A DNA stretch of 64,000 bases from Bacteroidetes bacterium UBA4416 (lineage in GTDB: Bacteria > Bacteroidota > Bacteroidia > B-17B0 > Aurantibacillaceae): positions 1 to 64,000 of the forward strand of contig DGQK01000069.1 of the NCBI GenBank assembly GCA_002390745.1, given 5' to 3'. The notes beneath the pieces are model-generated. The model made no database searches and had not been told where the DNA came from. It saw only the letters and a list, made by a program, of their open reading frames with translations. Both the position numbers and the translations under genes were made by a program. Below, piece by piece: positions 17,736 to 25,529 of this stretch. Within the stretch, counting starts at the first letter, position 1. Every line of letters begins with the position of its first letter.

Positions 17736-18599
17736 ATGAAAAAAACAGTTTTGCCTGTAAGCCTCTTCCTGACCGCTGTTCTCGGCTTAGCCGGCTGCGA
17801 TTATGTGAAAGATGCCAGAGACCCGAGTACGGCTCCGGTAGTAGGAAACCGCAAGGTGCTGATCGAAGATTATACGGGCCACAAATGCGGGAATTGCCCG
17901 GCTGCGGCTGATACCTTATCTTACATCAAAAATAAATATCCGGGCAAGATCATTCCTGTAGCGATCCATGCCGGCTTCTTTGCAACGGCAGCCCCAAGCA
18001 GCAGTTACCCGACCGACTTCCGTAACCCGGTAAGCGACGCCTACGACACGCAATTCGGCATCTCGCTGGCAGGAAACCCGAACGGCCTTGTGAACCGCGG
18101 CAACTACGGCACCGGCAATTTCATCAAAGCCTTTACGACCTGGGAGGGCGTTGCTTACCAGATGCTCTCCACGCCGGCCAAATTCGAGCTGAAGATCCGG
18201 AATACGTTTAATGCAACGGGCAACAACCTCAACACCAGTGTGACGGTAAAGTCCCTGGGCTATAATACCGGTATGTATAAGCTGGTGGTATTGCTCACCG
18301 AGGACAGCATTGTGGCCGAACAGTTGGATTACCGACTGCCTTCCGGCAGCCAGCTGATCCCGAACTACGAGTTTGAGCATGTGCTGAGGGATGCAATCAA
18401 CAGCACCTGGGGCGATGCCGTATTTGCTTCCGGCGCCATCCCGAACGACTCGGTGGTGAAGACCTACAGTAATTACACCATCAGCAGCAACTACCGGGCG
18501 CGCAAATGCCATGTGGTGGCTTACATCTACGATGCCAACAGCTCGAGTCCTACCTACTACGAAGTACTGCAGGCCGAAGAGGAAAAGGTAGTTCATTGA
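17736..18599 (+). CDS. Omp28-related outer-membrane lipoprotein
   Basis: The 287-residue protein has a lipoprotein signal (LFLTAVLGLAGC, Cys at about residue 21). The Omp28 domain begins VLIEDYTGHKCGNCP, which includes a thioredoxin-like CxxC (CGNC), then predicted beta-sandwich sequence to the end. Omp28 was first described as a surface lipoprotein / adhesin of Porphyromonas gingivalis. The CxxC and the upstream TlpA-like gene suggest a thiol-redox role in the envelope; this is inference. It ends at a strong terminator. Confidence 0.82.
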   Translation: MKKTVLPVSLFLTAVLGLAGCDYVKDARDPSTAPVVGNRKVLIEDYTGHKCGNCPAAADTLSYIKNKYPGKIIPVAIHAGFFATAAPSSSYPTDFRNPVSDAYDTQFGISLAGNPNGLVNRGNYGTGNFIKAFTTWEGVAYQMLSTPAKFELKIRNTFNATGNNLNTSVTVKSLGYNTGMYKLVVLLTEDSIVAEQLDYRLPSGSQLIPNYEFEHVLRDAINSTWGDAVFASGAIPNDSVVKTYSNYTISSNYRARKCHVVAYIYDANSSSPTYYEVLQAEEEKVVH

Positions 18600-18624
18600 C
18601 CCTGCTCAGGTACTTATCCGAATG

Positions 18625-18654
18625 AAAAAAACTCCGGCGCTCCCGGAGTTTTTT
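18625..18654 (+). terminator. Rho-independent terminator after the Omp28 gene
   Basis: AAAAAACTCCGG and CCGGAGTTTTTT arms around a 5-6 base loop, 26 bases past the stop codon. Confidence 0.85.
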
Positions 18655-18691
18655 AGTTATGGGTCTGCAAGCTTTAACGTTGAGTCTTTGG

Positions 18692-18767
18692 GCGTCCGGG
18701 CGCGCTTTACGCTGCAAGTCCCCCGCGAAGAAACAGCGGGGAAGCTTTCCGCTTCAATCGCTGACGC
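18692..18767. repeat. REP-like structured element upstream of hisS
   Basis: GC-rich block in the hisS leader. Outer arms GCGTC (18692-18696) and GACGC (18763-18767). Inner hairpin CCCCGC (18721-18726) and GCGGGG (18736-18741). Two related 16-mers, CTTTACGCTGCAAGTC (18705) and CTTTCCGCTTCAATCG (18745), match at 11 positions and are exactly 40 bases apart. An open frame runs through it into hisS but resembles no protein. It resembles dispersed palindromic repeats in style; I see no second full copy in this window. Confidence 0.6.
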
Positions 18768-18852
18768 GGTGATTCCAACTCCCGAAAGTTACGATGCTAT
18801 CCGGCTTTGCAAAACAGCGTTTAATGTTTACTTTTATGCTTTTGAAATACCT

Positions 18853-20286
18853 ATGAAACCTTCTATCCCAAGAGGCACCCGCGATTTTGGCCCTGCCGAA
18901 ATGCAAAAACGCCAGTATATTTTCGACACCGTCAAACGTAATTTCCAGCTCTTCGGCTATGCTCCGATCGAAACACCCACCATGGAGAATTTAGAGGTGC
19001 TGACTGGAAAGTACGGGGATGAAGGTGACAAGCTCATCTTCAAAATATTAAACAGCGGGGATTATTTAAAGGATTTTGTTTTCAGCGGGAAAGAAGTAGA
19101 AGCCTTTGACAAGCTGGAAAGAAGCAATAGCAATGCCTTTCTTCCTTCCAACGGGATCCTGGAATCCGACAAACACATCAGGCAGATTTCGGAGAAGGCC
19201 CTGCGTTACGACCTTACGGTTCCTTTTGCACGATATGTGGTGATGAACCAGAACGCGTTAACTTTCCCTTTCAAACGCTACCAGGTGCAGCCGGTATGGA
19301 GAGCTGACAGGCCGCAGAAAGGCCGCTACCGGGAGTTTTACCAGTGCGATGCCGACGTGATCGGTTCCGACTCGCTGGTGAATGAGCTGGAGCTTCTGTC
19401 GCTGATGGATAAAGCCTTCAGGGAGTTGAACATTCCTGTATTGATCAAATTCAATAACCGGAAGATCCTGAGCGGCATTGCGGAAATTCTGAATGCCAGC
19501 GAGCAGATCATCGATATCACGGTAGCGATCGACAAGCTGGACAAGATCGGCAAAGAGGGCGTGGTGAAAGAGCTCCGGGACAAAGGCATTTCGGATGCAG
19601 CCATTGAGCTGCTGGAACCGTTGATCGATCTTTCCGGCTCCAACGAAGACAAAGTCAATACCTTAAAGACATTCCTGGACACCAGCGAGGTCGGTAAAAA
19701 AGGGATTGAAGAGATTGAATTTTTACTGAACCACCTTTCGACCATCAATATCGGGCACGTATCGGTGGAGCTGGATATTACGCTGGCAAGGGGCCTGAAC
19801 TACTACACCGGAACTATTTTCGAAGCCAAAGCCAATGCCGGTACCTTTACGCCGAGCATCCTCGGTGGCGGCCGCTACGATGACCTCACCGGAATTTTCG
19901 GATTAAAGAATATGTCGGGCGTCGGTATTTCTTTCGGCATCGACCGCATTTACGATGTGATGGAAGAACTGAAGCTGTTCCCGGAAAGCGTGAATAAAGT
20001 AACGACCACCAAGGTGTTGTTTACCAATTTCGGTGAAGCGGAACAGCTGCACTGCCTGGGTCTGGCGGCCCGGCTGCGTGCTGCCGGCATCAATACCGAA
20101 GTGTATCCCGATGCAGGGAAGAAGATCGCCAAGCAATTTGAGTACGCCGATAAAAAGCAAATTCCATTTGTTGCCGTGGTTGGAACAAATGAAATGGCAA
20201 AAAACACCGTTATGCTGAAAAATATGCAAAGCGGAACACAAATGGAGATTGGCCTGGATGACTTAAAAACCGTATTGGCATCTTAG
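18853..20286 (+). CDS. hisS: Histidyl-tRNA synthetase
   Basis: The 477-residue class II synthetase charges tRNA-His in the cytosol. The start PRGTRDFGP and YAPIETPTME are the normal HisRS N-terminus. Motif 2 is around the VWRADRPQKGRYREFYQCDAD region, the histidine-binding ARGLNYYTGTIFE is near residue 315, and GGGRYDDL and GVGISFGIDRI (motif 3) follow. The C-terminal anticodon-binding domain runs to the end. I chose the ATG at 18853; longer in-frame starts run through a repeat-like element. A DUF-like extra block is absent, and length is slightly above E. coli HisRS (424), as in other Bacteroidota. Confidence 0.92.
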   Translation: MKPSIPRGTRDFGPAEMQKRQYIFDTVKRNFQLFGYAPIETPTMENLEVLTGKYGDEGDKLIFKILNSGDYLKDFVFSGKEVEAFDKLERSNSNAFLPSNGILESDKHIRQISEKALRYDLTVPFARYVVMNQNALTFPFKRYQVQPVWRADRPQKGRYREFYQCDADVIGSDSLVNELELLSLMDKAFRELNIPVLIKFNNRKILSGIAEILNASEQIIDITVAIDKLDKIGKEGVVKELRDKGISDAAIELLEPLIDLSGSNEDKVNTLKTFLDTSEVGKKGIEEIEFLLNHLSTINIGHVSVELDITLARGLNYYTGTIFEAKANAGTFTPSILGGGRYDDLTGIFGLKNMSGVGISFGIDRIYDVMEELKLFPESVNKVTTTKVLFTNFGEAEQLHCLGLAARLRAAGINTEVYPDAGKKIAKQFEYADKKQIPFVAVVGTNEMAKNTVMLKNMQSGTQMEIGLDDLKTVLAS

Positions 20287-20335
20287 CTCTGAAAAACAGT
20301 ATTTTATCTGATTTTATAGCATATGAGTTAGGGAT

Positions 20336-20371
20336 ATAGTACTCTTAATTAGTAAAGAATAGTACTCCTAA
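20336..20371. promoter_or_regulatory. Direct-repeat operator candidate
   Basis: ATAGTACTCTTAA (20336-20348) and ATAGTACTCCTAA (20359-20371) differ at one base and start 23 bases apart, close to two helical turns. The second copy ends 5 bases before the -7 box of the adhesin gene. This is where an activator or repressor would sit. Confidence 0.45.
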
Positions 20372-20376
20372 CGACA

Positions 20377-20384
20377 TACTTTTG
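20377..20384 (+). promoter_or_regulatory. -7 box of the second adhesin gene
   Basis: TACTTTTG, 29 bases before the ATG at 20414; no obvious -33 TTTG, consistent with activator dependence. Confidence 0.5.
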
Positions 20385-20413
20385 TAAGTTTACTCTACGT
20401 AAATTGAAAAACT

Positions 20414-23400
20414 ATGTCTATTCAAGCTAAACGACTCACTTTTATTTTCCTGGTTGTAATTTCCGGTTTGTTAAGGAGCCAGAATTCGCAATACGTGCCA
20501 GGCACCACCTGCATTTCCTGCCCTGTGGTTCAGGCCCCCAAAGGCCCGGCCCCCACGCCGCAAAACGGAAATGCGACACTTGGCACAAGTTATACGAATA
20601 CAGCCTGCGGGCTGAATTATACCTCGGGCAGCGTAAAGCTGGGCAGAAGGGGCAGCATCAACGGGGTGATACAGCCGGCAGCTATTACGATAGCAGGGAT
20701 CCCGAATTGCGCCACGATCTTAAAAGCGTTTTTATACGCCGATGCTTCCGGTAACGGTATTGCCATTAATGCGACGGTGCAAAATCCGGCCTCCGCTTCA
20801 ACGGCCTTCCCGATGACCATGATCGGGCAGGACATTGACAAATGCTGGTCGTCGGCGGGATACGTCCGTACACACAGCTACAGGGCTGATATTACAAGCT
20901 GCATTACCGGAAATGGTATTTACCGGGTATCGGGCCTTCCGGTTGCGCCAACAGCCGGCAATGATGTAGACGGGGCCAGCATCCTCATAATTTATTCGGA
21001 TCCTATGCAAAGCTATACAGGCAGTATTGTTATTGCCGACGGCGCCGTGGTTTCGGTTTCTACCGTGCTTACCAGAACCGTAACCGGCTTCAGCGCCTGC
21101 GCAGCCTCCACCTTTGCCAATGGCTTTATGATCCTTGCCGACCTGCAGGGGATCAGCAACAGCAACCTTAAAATAAACAGCACCACAAATAATGTGGTTC
21201 AGAATTCGGCCAATGATACTTATTGGAATTTCATCTCAGCTCCCTGCCCGGCGGTGACCAACGGGCAAAGCTCAGCTGTTTTCGGAGCATCCAACGGCGG
21301 TGGCGATTGCTTCAATATTGTGGCGGCAGGCTTATATTACCGCACAAACTGCTTAACCTGCACTTCTACCAGTAACTTCTCGGTGAGCACAACCGCATCG
21401 GGCTGCGCCGCCAATTCAGTGACCGCTACTGTAACCGGTGGCACCATGCCTTATACCTATACCTGGACGGGCTCGGCGCAAACATCTTCTGTTGCTACAG
21501 GGCTTACTCCGGGCCCGTATACGGTTACTGTAGCCGATGCCACCGGCTGCAATACAGCTACTGCCGTATTTACCGTGACGTCGAACCCAAGCACCGTAAC
21601 GGTTACCGGAAACTTAAACATCTGCAGCGGTGCCACCACGACCTTAACGGCGAACGGGGCCTCGACCTATACCTGGAGCCCGGCCATCGGTTTAAGCGCA
21701 ACGACAGGAAGCGTGGTCATGGCGAGCCCGCCTTCTACCACCACCTATGTCGTAACGGGCAGCTCTGGCGCCTGCACGGGCTCAACCAGCGTTGTTATCA
21801 ATGTCACTCCTACACCAACGGTGACCCTGACGTCCAATACCGTCATTTGCACCGGTTCTTCAGCCACCTTAACGGCGGGCGGGGCCTCAACCTATACGTG
21901 GAGCCCGGCTACAACCCTCAATACAAGCTCGGGAAGCCAGGTAGTGGCTTCGCCTACAGTCACAACAACCTACACGGTAACCGGCAGCACAGGGACCTGT
22001 ACGGACGACGAGGTGGTAACGGTCAGCGTTTCCTCTTCCACGGTGAGTGTTTCCTCCAATACAGTCATCTGCGACGGCAATTCAACGACATTAACAGCGA
22101 ATGGCTCGCCTTCGTATACCTGGAGCCCGGCTACAGGACTTAACACGACATCCGGTAACCAGGTGGTTGCCTCTCCTTCGGGAACGACCACTTACACGGT
22201 TACGGGCGGTGTAGGCACCTGTACGAGCTCTGCGGCTGTTACCGTGAGTGTTGCAGCAAACCCTACAGTCAGCGTTCTGTCGAATACGGCCATGTGCAGC
22301 GGCAGCACCACAACCCTGACGGCCTCCGGAGCCACTTCCTATTCATGGAGCCCGGCTGGCGGCCTGAATGCGACAACGGGAAGCACCGTGACTTCCTCTC
22401 CGCTCAATACTACCACTTATACTGTGACAGGCCTTACAGGCGCATGTTCCGGTTCCACAACGGTAAACGTCAGCATCATCACCTCTCCTACCATTACGGT
22501 ATCGTCAGGTACTTTCATCTGCAGCGGCAGCTCTACAGCGCTAACGGCCGGCGGTTCATCGACCTTCACCTGGAGTCCGGCTACAGGCCTGAGCAGCACC
22601 AGCAGCGGCACGGTGACTGCTTCGCCAGCGGCAACAACGACCTATACGGTTATCGGAGGCACCGGAACCTGTACTAATTCGGCCATGGTGACTGTAACGG
22701 TTATTCCTACTCCTACGCTTTCCCTGTCGTCCAACACCATGATCTGTCTTGGCTCTTCGGTTCCATTAAGCGTTTCCGGCGCTACCGCCTACGTGTGGAG
22801 CCCGGCTACAGGGCTTAACTCGACCACCGCAGCCACAGTGACGGCCTCACCGGGATCTACCACCACTTACAGCGTTACAGGAAGCATTTCAACCTGCACG
22901 GCCTCGGCAGCGGTTACCGTTACCGTGATCCCGAACCCTGTGCTTTCCGTTTCTTCCAATACCTCGATGTGTGCCGGAAACAGCGTGCCTTTAAGCTCTT
23001 CGGGGGCGGGTTCCTATAGCTGGAGCCCGGGCACAGGCTTATCATCCACCACTGGTGCCCAAACTACTGCTTCACCCGCCGCTACCACCATCTATACCGT
23101 TACGGGCAGCAACACTGTAGGGCCTGTTACCTGCAGCTCAGCCACTACGGTAGAGGTTGTGATCATTCCTGTGACAGCCCCGGTCATCGACCCGGTGTCG
23201 CCGATTTGTGCCGGCGATTATACAAGCCTGAATGCCACGGGAGGCGATACGTATCAATGGACACCTGCTACGGGATTAGCCAATGCAACCGCTTCAACAA
23301 CCACTGCGCATCCTTTGACCTCTACAGTATATACACTTTCCATCACCAAAAGCGGCTTCTGTACGAATACTGCTTCTATAGAAGTGGTGGTGAACCCATT

Positions 23401-23914
23401 GCCTGTGATCGATGCCGGAAGGGACACTACCGTGAACAGCGACGAATTCATCACCTTAAACGGTACCGGGAATACCACTGTAGGATTCTTAGCCCCAACG
23501 GGGGGCAACCTTTCATGCAATTTCTGTCCTTCGATCTCTGTCAATCCACAGGAAAACACCTGCTACACGCTGAAAGGCATTTCGCCGGCCGGATGTGTAA
23601 GCTATGATGAAGTGTGCGTGGTTGTCACGAAAAACTGGGATGTGTATATCCCGAATACCTTTACGCCGAATAACGATGACATCAACGATATCTTTATTCC
23701 TTCAGGGTACGGCCTTACTGAAATTACCCTCACCATTTTTGACCGTTGGGGCCACCAGATCTTTAAGAGCAATGATACGATGCGAGGCTGGGACGGTAAA
23801 TTCAAAGGCAAGTTGTGCGAGCAGGGAGTCTATGTTTATAAAGCCGAAATCAAGACCATATCCGGAAATACCGTTGATAAGGTAGGGCATGTGACTTTAC
23901 TCGGCAAAGACTAA
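20414..23914 (+). CDS. T9SS-exported adhesin with Ig-like / SprB-like repeats
   Basis: The 1166-residue protein has a signal peptide (LTFIFLVVISGLLRS). An N-terminal globular region of about 280 residues follows (SYTNTACGLNYTSGSVKLG and onward), resembling DUF3344-type surface domains. Next comes one SprB-like repeat near 335-385 (GGTMPYTYTWTG, PGPYTVTVADATGC). Then come eight Ig-like repeats of about 70 residues with Cys-G-S/TYTWSPATGL/TTTYTVTG cores. Residues about 1075-1166 are a CHU_C type B sorting domain (YIPNTFTPNND, IFDRWG, GWDG). The last third is highly similar to the adhesin at 391, indicating duplication. Likely a surface adhesin or gliding-associated filament protein. A direct-repeat operator candidate lies upstream. 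Confidence 0.85.
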   Translation: MSIQAKRLTFIFLVVISGLLRSQNSQYVPGTTCISCPVVQAPKGPAPTPQNGNATLGTSYTNTACGLNYTSGSVKLGRRGSINGVIQPAAITIAGIPNCATILKAFLYADASGNGIAINATVQNPASASTAFPMTMIGQDIDKCWSSAGYVRTHSYRADITSCITGNGIYRVSGLPVAPTAGNDVDGASILIIYSDPMQSYTGSIVIADGAVVSVSTVLTRTVTGFSACAASTFANGFMILADLQGISNSNLKINSTTNNVVQNSANDTYWNFISAPCPAVTNGQSSAVFGASNGGGDCFNIVAAGLYYRTNCLTCTSTSNFSVSTTASGCAANSVTATVTGGTMPYTYTWTGSAQTSSVATGLTPGPYTVTVADATGCNTATAVFTVTSNPSTVTVTGNLNICSGATTTLTANGASTYTWSPAIGLSATTGSVVMASPPSTTTYVVTGSSGACTGSTSVVINVTPTPTVTLTSNTVICTGSSATLTAGGASTYTWSPATTLNTSSGSQVVASPTVTTTYTVTGSTGTCTDDEVVTVSVSSSTVSVSSNTVICDGNSTTLTANGSPSYTWSPATGLNTTSGNQVVASPSGTTTYTVTGGVGTCTSSAAVTVSVAANPTVSVLSNTAMCSGSTTTLTASGATSYSWSPAGGLNATTGSTVTSSPLNTTTYTVTGLTGACSGSTTVNVSIITSPTITVSSGTFICSGSSTALTAGGSSTFTWSPATGLSSTSSGTVTASPAATTTYTVIGGTGTCTNSAMVTVTVIPTPTLSLSSNTMICLGSSVPLSVSGATAYVWSPATGLNSTTAATVTASPGSTTTYSVTGSISTCTASAAVTVTVIPNPVLSVSSNTSMCAGNSVPLSSSGAGSYSWSPGTGLSSTTGAQTTASPAATTIYTVTGSNTVGPVTCSSATTVEVVIIPVTAPVIDPVSPICAGDYTSLNATGGDTYQWTPATGLANATASTTTAHPLTSTVYTLSITKSGFCTNTASIEVVVNPLPVIDAGRDTTVNSDEFITLNGTGNTTVGFLAPTGGNLSCNFCPSISVNPQENTCYTLKGISPAGCVSYDEVCVVVTKNWDVYIPNTFTPNNDDINDIFIPSGYGLTEITLTIFDRWGHQIFKSNDTMRGWDGKFKGKLCEQGVYVYKAEIKTISGNTVDKVGHVTLLGKD

Positions 23915-23944
23915 TTTTTGTACCTCATCCTGTAGGTCCTGCAT

Positions 23945-23975
23945 GCAGCTTAATCCGCGTAAGCGATTAAGCTGC
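23945..23975. repeat. Perfect hairpin at the convergent gene ends
   Basis: GCAGCTTAATC and GATTAAGCTGC, 11 pairs with a 9-base loop, overlapping the stop codon of the leftward small gene at 23950. No T-run follows on either strand, so it may limit read-through or protect the mRNA 3' end rather than act as a classic terminator. Confidence 0.6.
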
Positions 23976-24249
23976 TATTGCTTTGGTACGCATGGTCCAA
24001 TATACTTAACAGCTGCTTCACATCGGTATCGGCCTGCAAGCGGCGTTGTGCAATGGTTGTGAGCATTTGAACGATGACTTCCCTGCTCCACCTGAAATCG
24101 GCATCGTATTCAAAACGGCCATCGATCACGCACTTTTTTTTCAGCCTCCGGAATGTGGCATCGTCCATACTGCCTGCCGGCAAAAGCCCTGCCTGTTCCG
24201 GAGATGCAGGCTTTGACTGTTCAGGGGCTATGAGATAAAAATCCAGCAT
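23950..24249 (-). CDS. Hypothetical protein (99 aa)
   Basis: I do not recognise a family. The protein starts MLDFYLIAPEQSKPASPEQ, has a basic middle (FRRLKKKCVIDGRFEYD) and an alpha-helical C-terminal half (VIVQMLTTIAQRRL, VKQLLSILDHA). No signal peptide or membrane segment. The ATG at 24249 follows the upstream small gene by 9 bases; a TTG at 24255 is the alternative. It is the second gene of a two-gene leftward unit. The size, pairing and place next to a surface adhesin would suit an accessory or immunity-like role, but nothing in the sequence proves it. Confidence 0.6.
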   Translation of the reverse strand: MLDFYLIAPEQSKPASPEQAGLLPAGSMDDATFRRLKKKCVIDGRFEYDADFRWSREVIVQMLTTIAQRRLQADTDVKQLLSILDHAYQSNSSLIAYAD

Positions 24250-24258
24250 TTTCAAAGC

Positions 24259-24546
24259 TCATTGATGTGGATACGGAATAGTATTCCCGAGGAAATAGCG
24301 CTGTATACATTCCATATATGCACAGGCTTCTGTGTGCAGATGACTACACAGGTATAGATTGCTGCCATCTATGACCACCAGAACATCCGGCATACCGGAA
24401 TGCGATTTATCTTTTGCAAAGGTGTAGCGGATGCCGCTGCCTTCGCTTTCTGCCCCAGAAAAGAGCGGATGCGCAATGAGCAGGTTGCGAAGATCCTGCC
24501 TTTGCACAGCGGTCAGCTCAACGTATGCCTCATATTCATATCCCAT
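24259..24546 (-). CDS. Hypothetical protein (95 aa)
   Basis: No family recognised. The protein is MGYEYEAYVELTAVQRQDL and onward: an acidic N-terminus, then alternating strands (VLVVIDGSNLYLCSHLHT) and a helix (ACAYMECIQRYF). No export signal, so probably cytoplasmic. ATG at 24546 is preferred; a GTG at 24549 is directly upstream. It is the first gene of a tight pair with the 99-residue protein at 23950. Compositional features resemble small immunity or adaptor proteins, but this is a guess. Confidence 0.6.
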   Translation of the reverse strand: MGYEYEAYVELTAVQRQDLRNLLIAHPLFSGAESEGSGIRYTFAKDKSHSGMPDVLVVIDGSNLYLCSHLHTEACAYMECIQRYFLGNTIPYPHQ

Positions 24547-24664
24547 CACGTGAATTTACAGACAGGAAACGGCACAGGGTGAGTAAAACAGATCTTTTCC
24601 ACAGATACATCAGTAGTACTAATTACTTCAAAGATGTAACTAAATAACCAGTAAAAAAGAAAGG

Positions 24665-25402
24665 TCAATCCTTGTACCACCTGGCGATATCGATGACCAG
24701 GCCAAGGGAGGCAAAATCGGGTGTGCGGCGTATGCTTTGCCCGCCCAGGTTGAGTGTAACCCCGTACTGTGCCTGCAACTTAATGAACTTATACCCTCCA
24801 CGGACAGTGATGGCCGGCTCTGCAAACACAAAAAGAGGATCGGTGAGGCGGTTATTGTTAAGGTAATCATCTTTTAATTGATCGTTGGTATAATTACTCT
24901 GACTGAAATTGCTGTACTTCACGAAAGAAAATTTCGGTGTCAGCGCTACATCAAAATATTTGGAGCGGTAGCCGAGGTTGGACTGCACAAAACCTTTGGC
25001 AGCATTGGCGTCGAAGCTGGCCATGTAAGGAGCCGGAGAGTTGCTGTTGAACTGTTCCTGTTTATGTACTTTTCCTAAACCGCCGCCCACGTATGTTTCC
25101 ATCACGAGGTTATTATCGTCTGAATTGAGCAGATAGCCGATGCCAAGCTCTCCCATTCCTCCATTGTGTTTATAGTTATGGTCTCCTTCGTAGTTCCTAT
25201 AATAGCCGTTTGCCATGATCCCGATGTGATCGGTGACTGCCACGGCGGCCTGTAAGTCGTTTTGGGTAACGTTGAGTTTAATTTCACCGCGTTCCTTCAG
25301 CAGAGGTGCGTTCACAGCATTGGTGGTGTACAACGTTGTACTGCAAGAGCTCAGGGCTGCTATTCCAACAGCGACTGCACAGAGGCTAACTAGGTTTTTC
25401 AT
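24665..25402 (-). CDS. Outer-membrane beta-rich lipoprotein (245 aa)
   Basis: MKNLVSLCAVAVGIAALSSC is a good lipoprotein signal with the lipidated Cys at residue 20. The mature part starts STTLYTTNAVNAPLLKERGE and alternates amphipathic strands (VTDHIGIMANGYYRN, MGELGIGYLLN, NLVMETYVGGGLG), as in small 8-10 strand barrels. It probably sits in the outer membrane; function unknown. Two in-frame ATGs (25408 and 25402) both lie inside the predicted leader stem; I prefer 25402 for the normal signal length. The gene has a structured 5' region, so its translation may be regulated. Confidence 0.72.
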   Translation of the reverse strand: MKNLVSLCAVAVGIAALSSCSTTLYTTNAVNAPLLKERGEIKLNVTQNDLQAAVAVTDHIGIMANGYYRNYEGDHNYKHNGGMGELGIGYLLNSDDNNLVMETYVGGGLGKVHKQEQFNSNSPAPYMASFDANAAKGFVQSNLGYRSKYFDVALTPKFSFVKYSNFSQSNYTNDQLKDDYLNNNRLTDPLFVFAEPAITVRGGYKFIKLQAQYGVTLNLGGQSIRRTPDFASLGLVIDIARWYKD

Positions 25403-25498
25403 AAGCATGGTTTTAGGATAGGGGTGCGAACCCCATGCCACCGGCTCTGTCAACAGAAAGTACGCCTATTTCTGTTAAATCGGCCGAGCTATGCTTAT
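25401..25498 (-). promoter_or_regulatory. Structured 5' leader that would sequester the start codon
   Basis: On the leftward RNA, AUAAGCAU (25498-25491) pairs perfectly with AUGCUUAU (25408-25401), which contains both candidate AUG codons. Inside are CUCGGC / GCCGG (25488-25483 / 25445-25441) and an 8-pair hairpin AACAGAAA / UUUCUGUU (25476-25469 / 25459-25452). A GGGG-UUCGCA-CCCC hairpin lies at 25434-25421. Together they form a three-way junction. It matches no riboswitch class I know; UAGCUC and GUUCGCA give a superficial tRNA look. Confidence 0.5.
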
Positions 25499-25529
25499 GC
25501 GTGTAGAGTATTTTCCACTGTTCAGGGAC

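Noticed and set aside
18622..18852. N-terminal extension of HisS
   Set aside because: The in-frame sequence runs through a terminator T-run and a palindromic repeat. The normal HisRS N-terminus begins at 18853.
25401..25500. tRNA gene on the leftward strand, suggested by TAGCTC and GGGGTTCGCACCCC
   Set aside because: No 7-base acceptor stem closes directly on the T arm, no proper anticodon arm is found, and the region overlaps the start of a lipoprotein gene. Kept instead as a structured leader.
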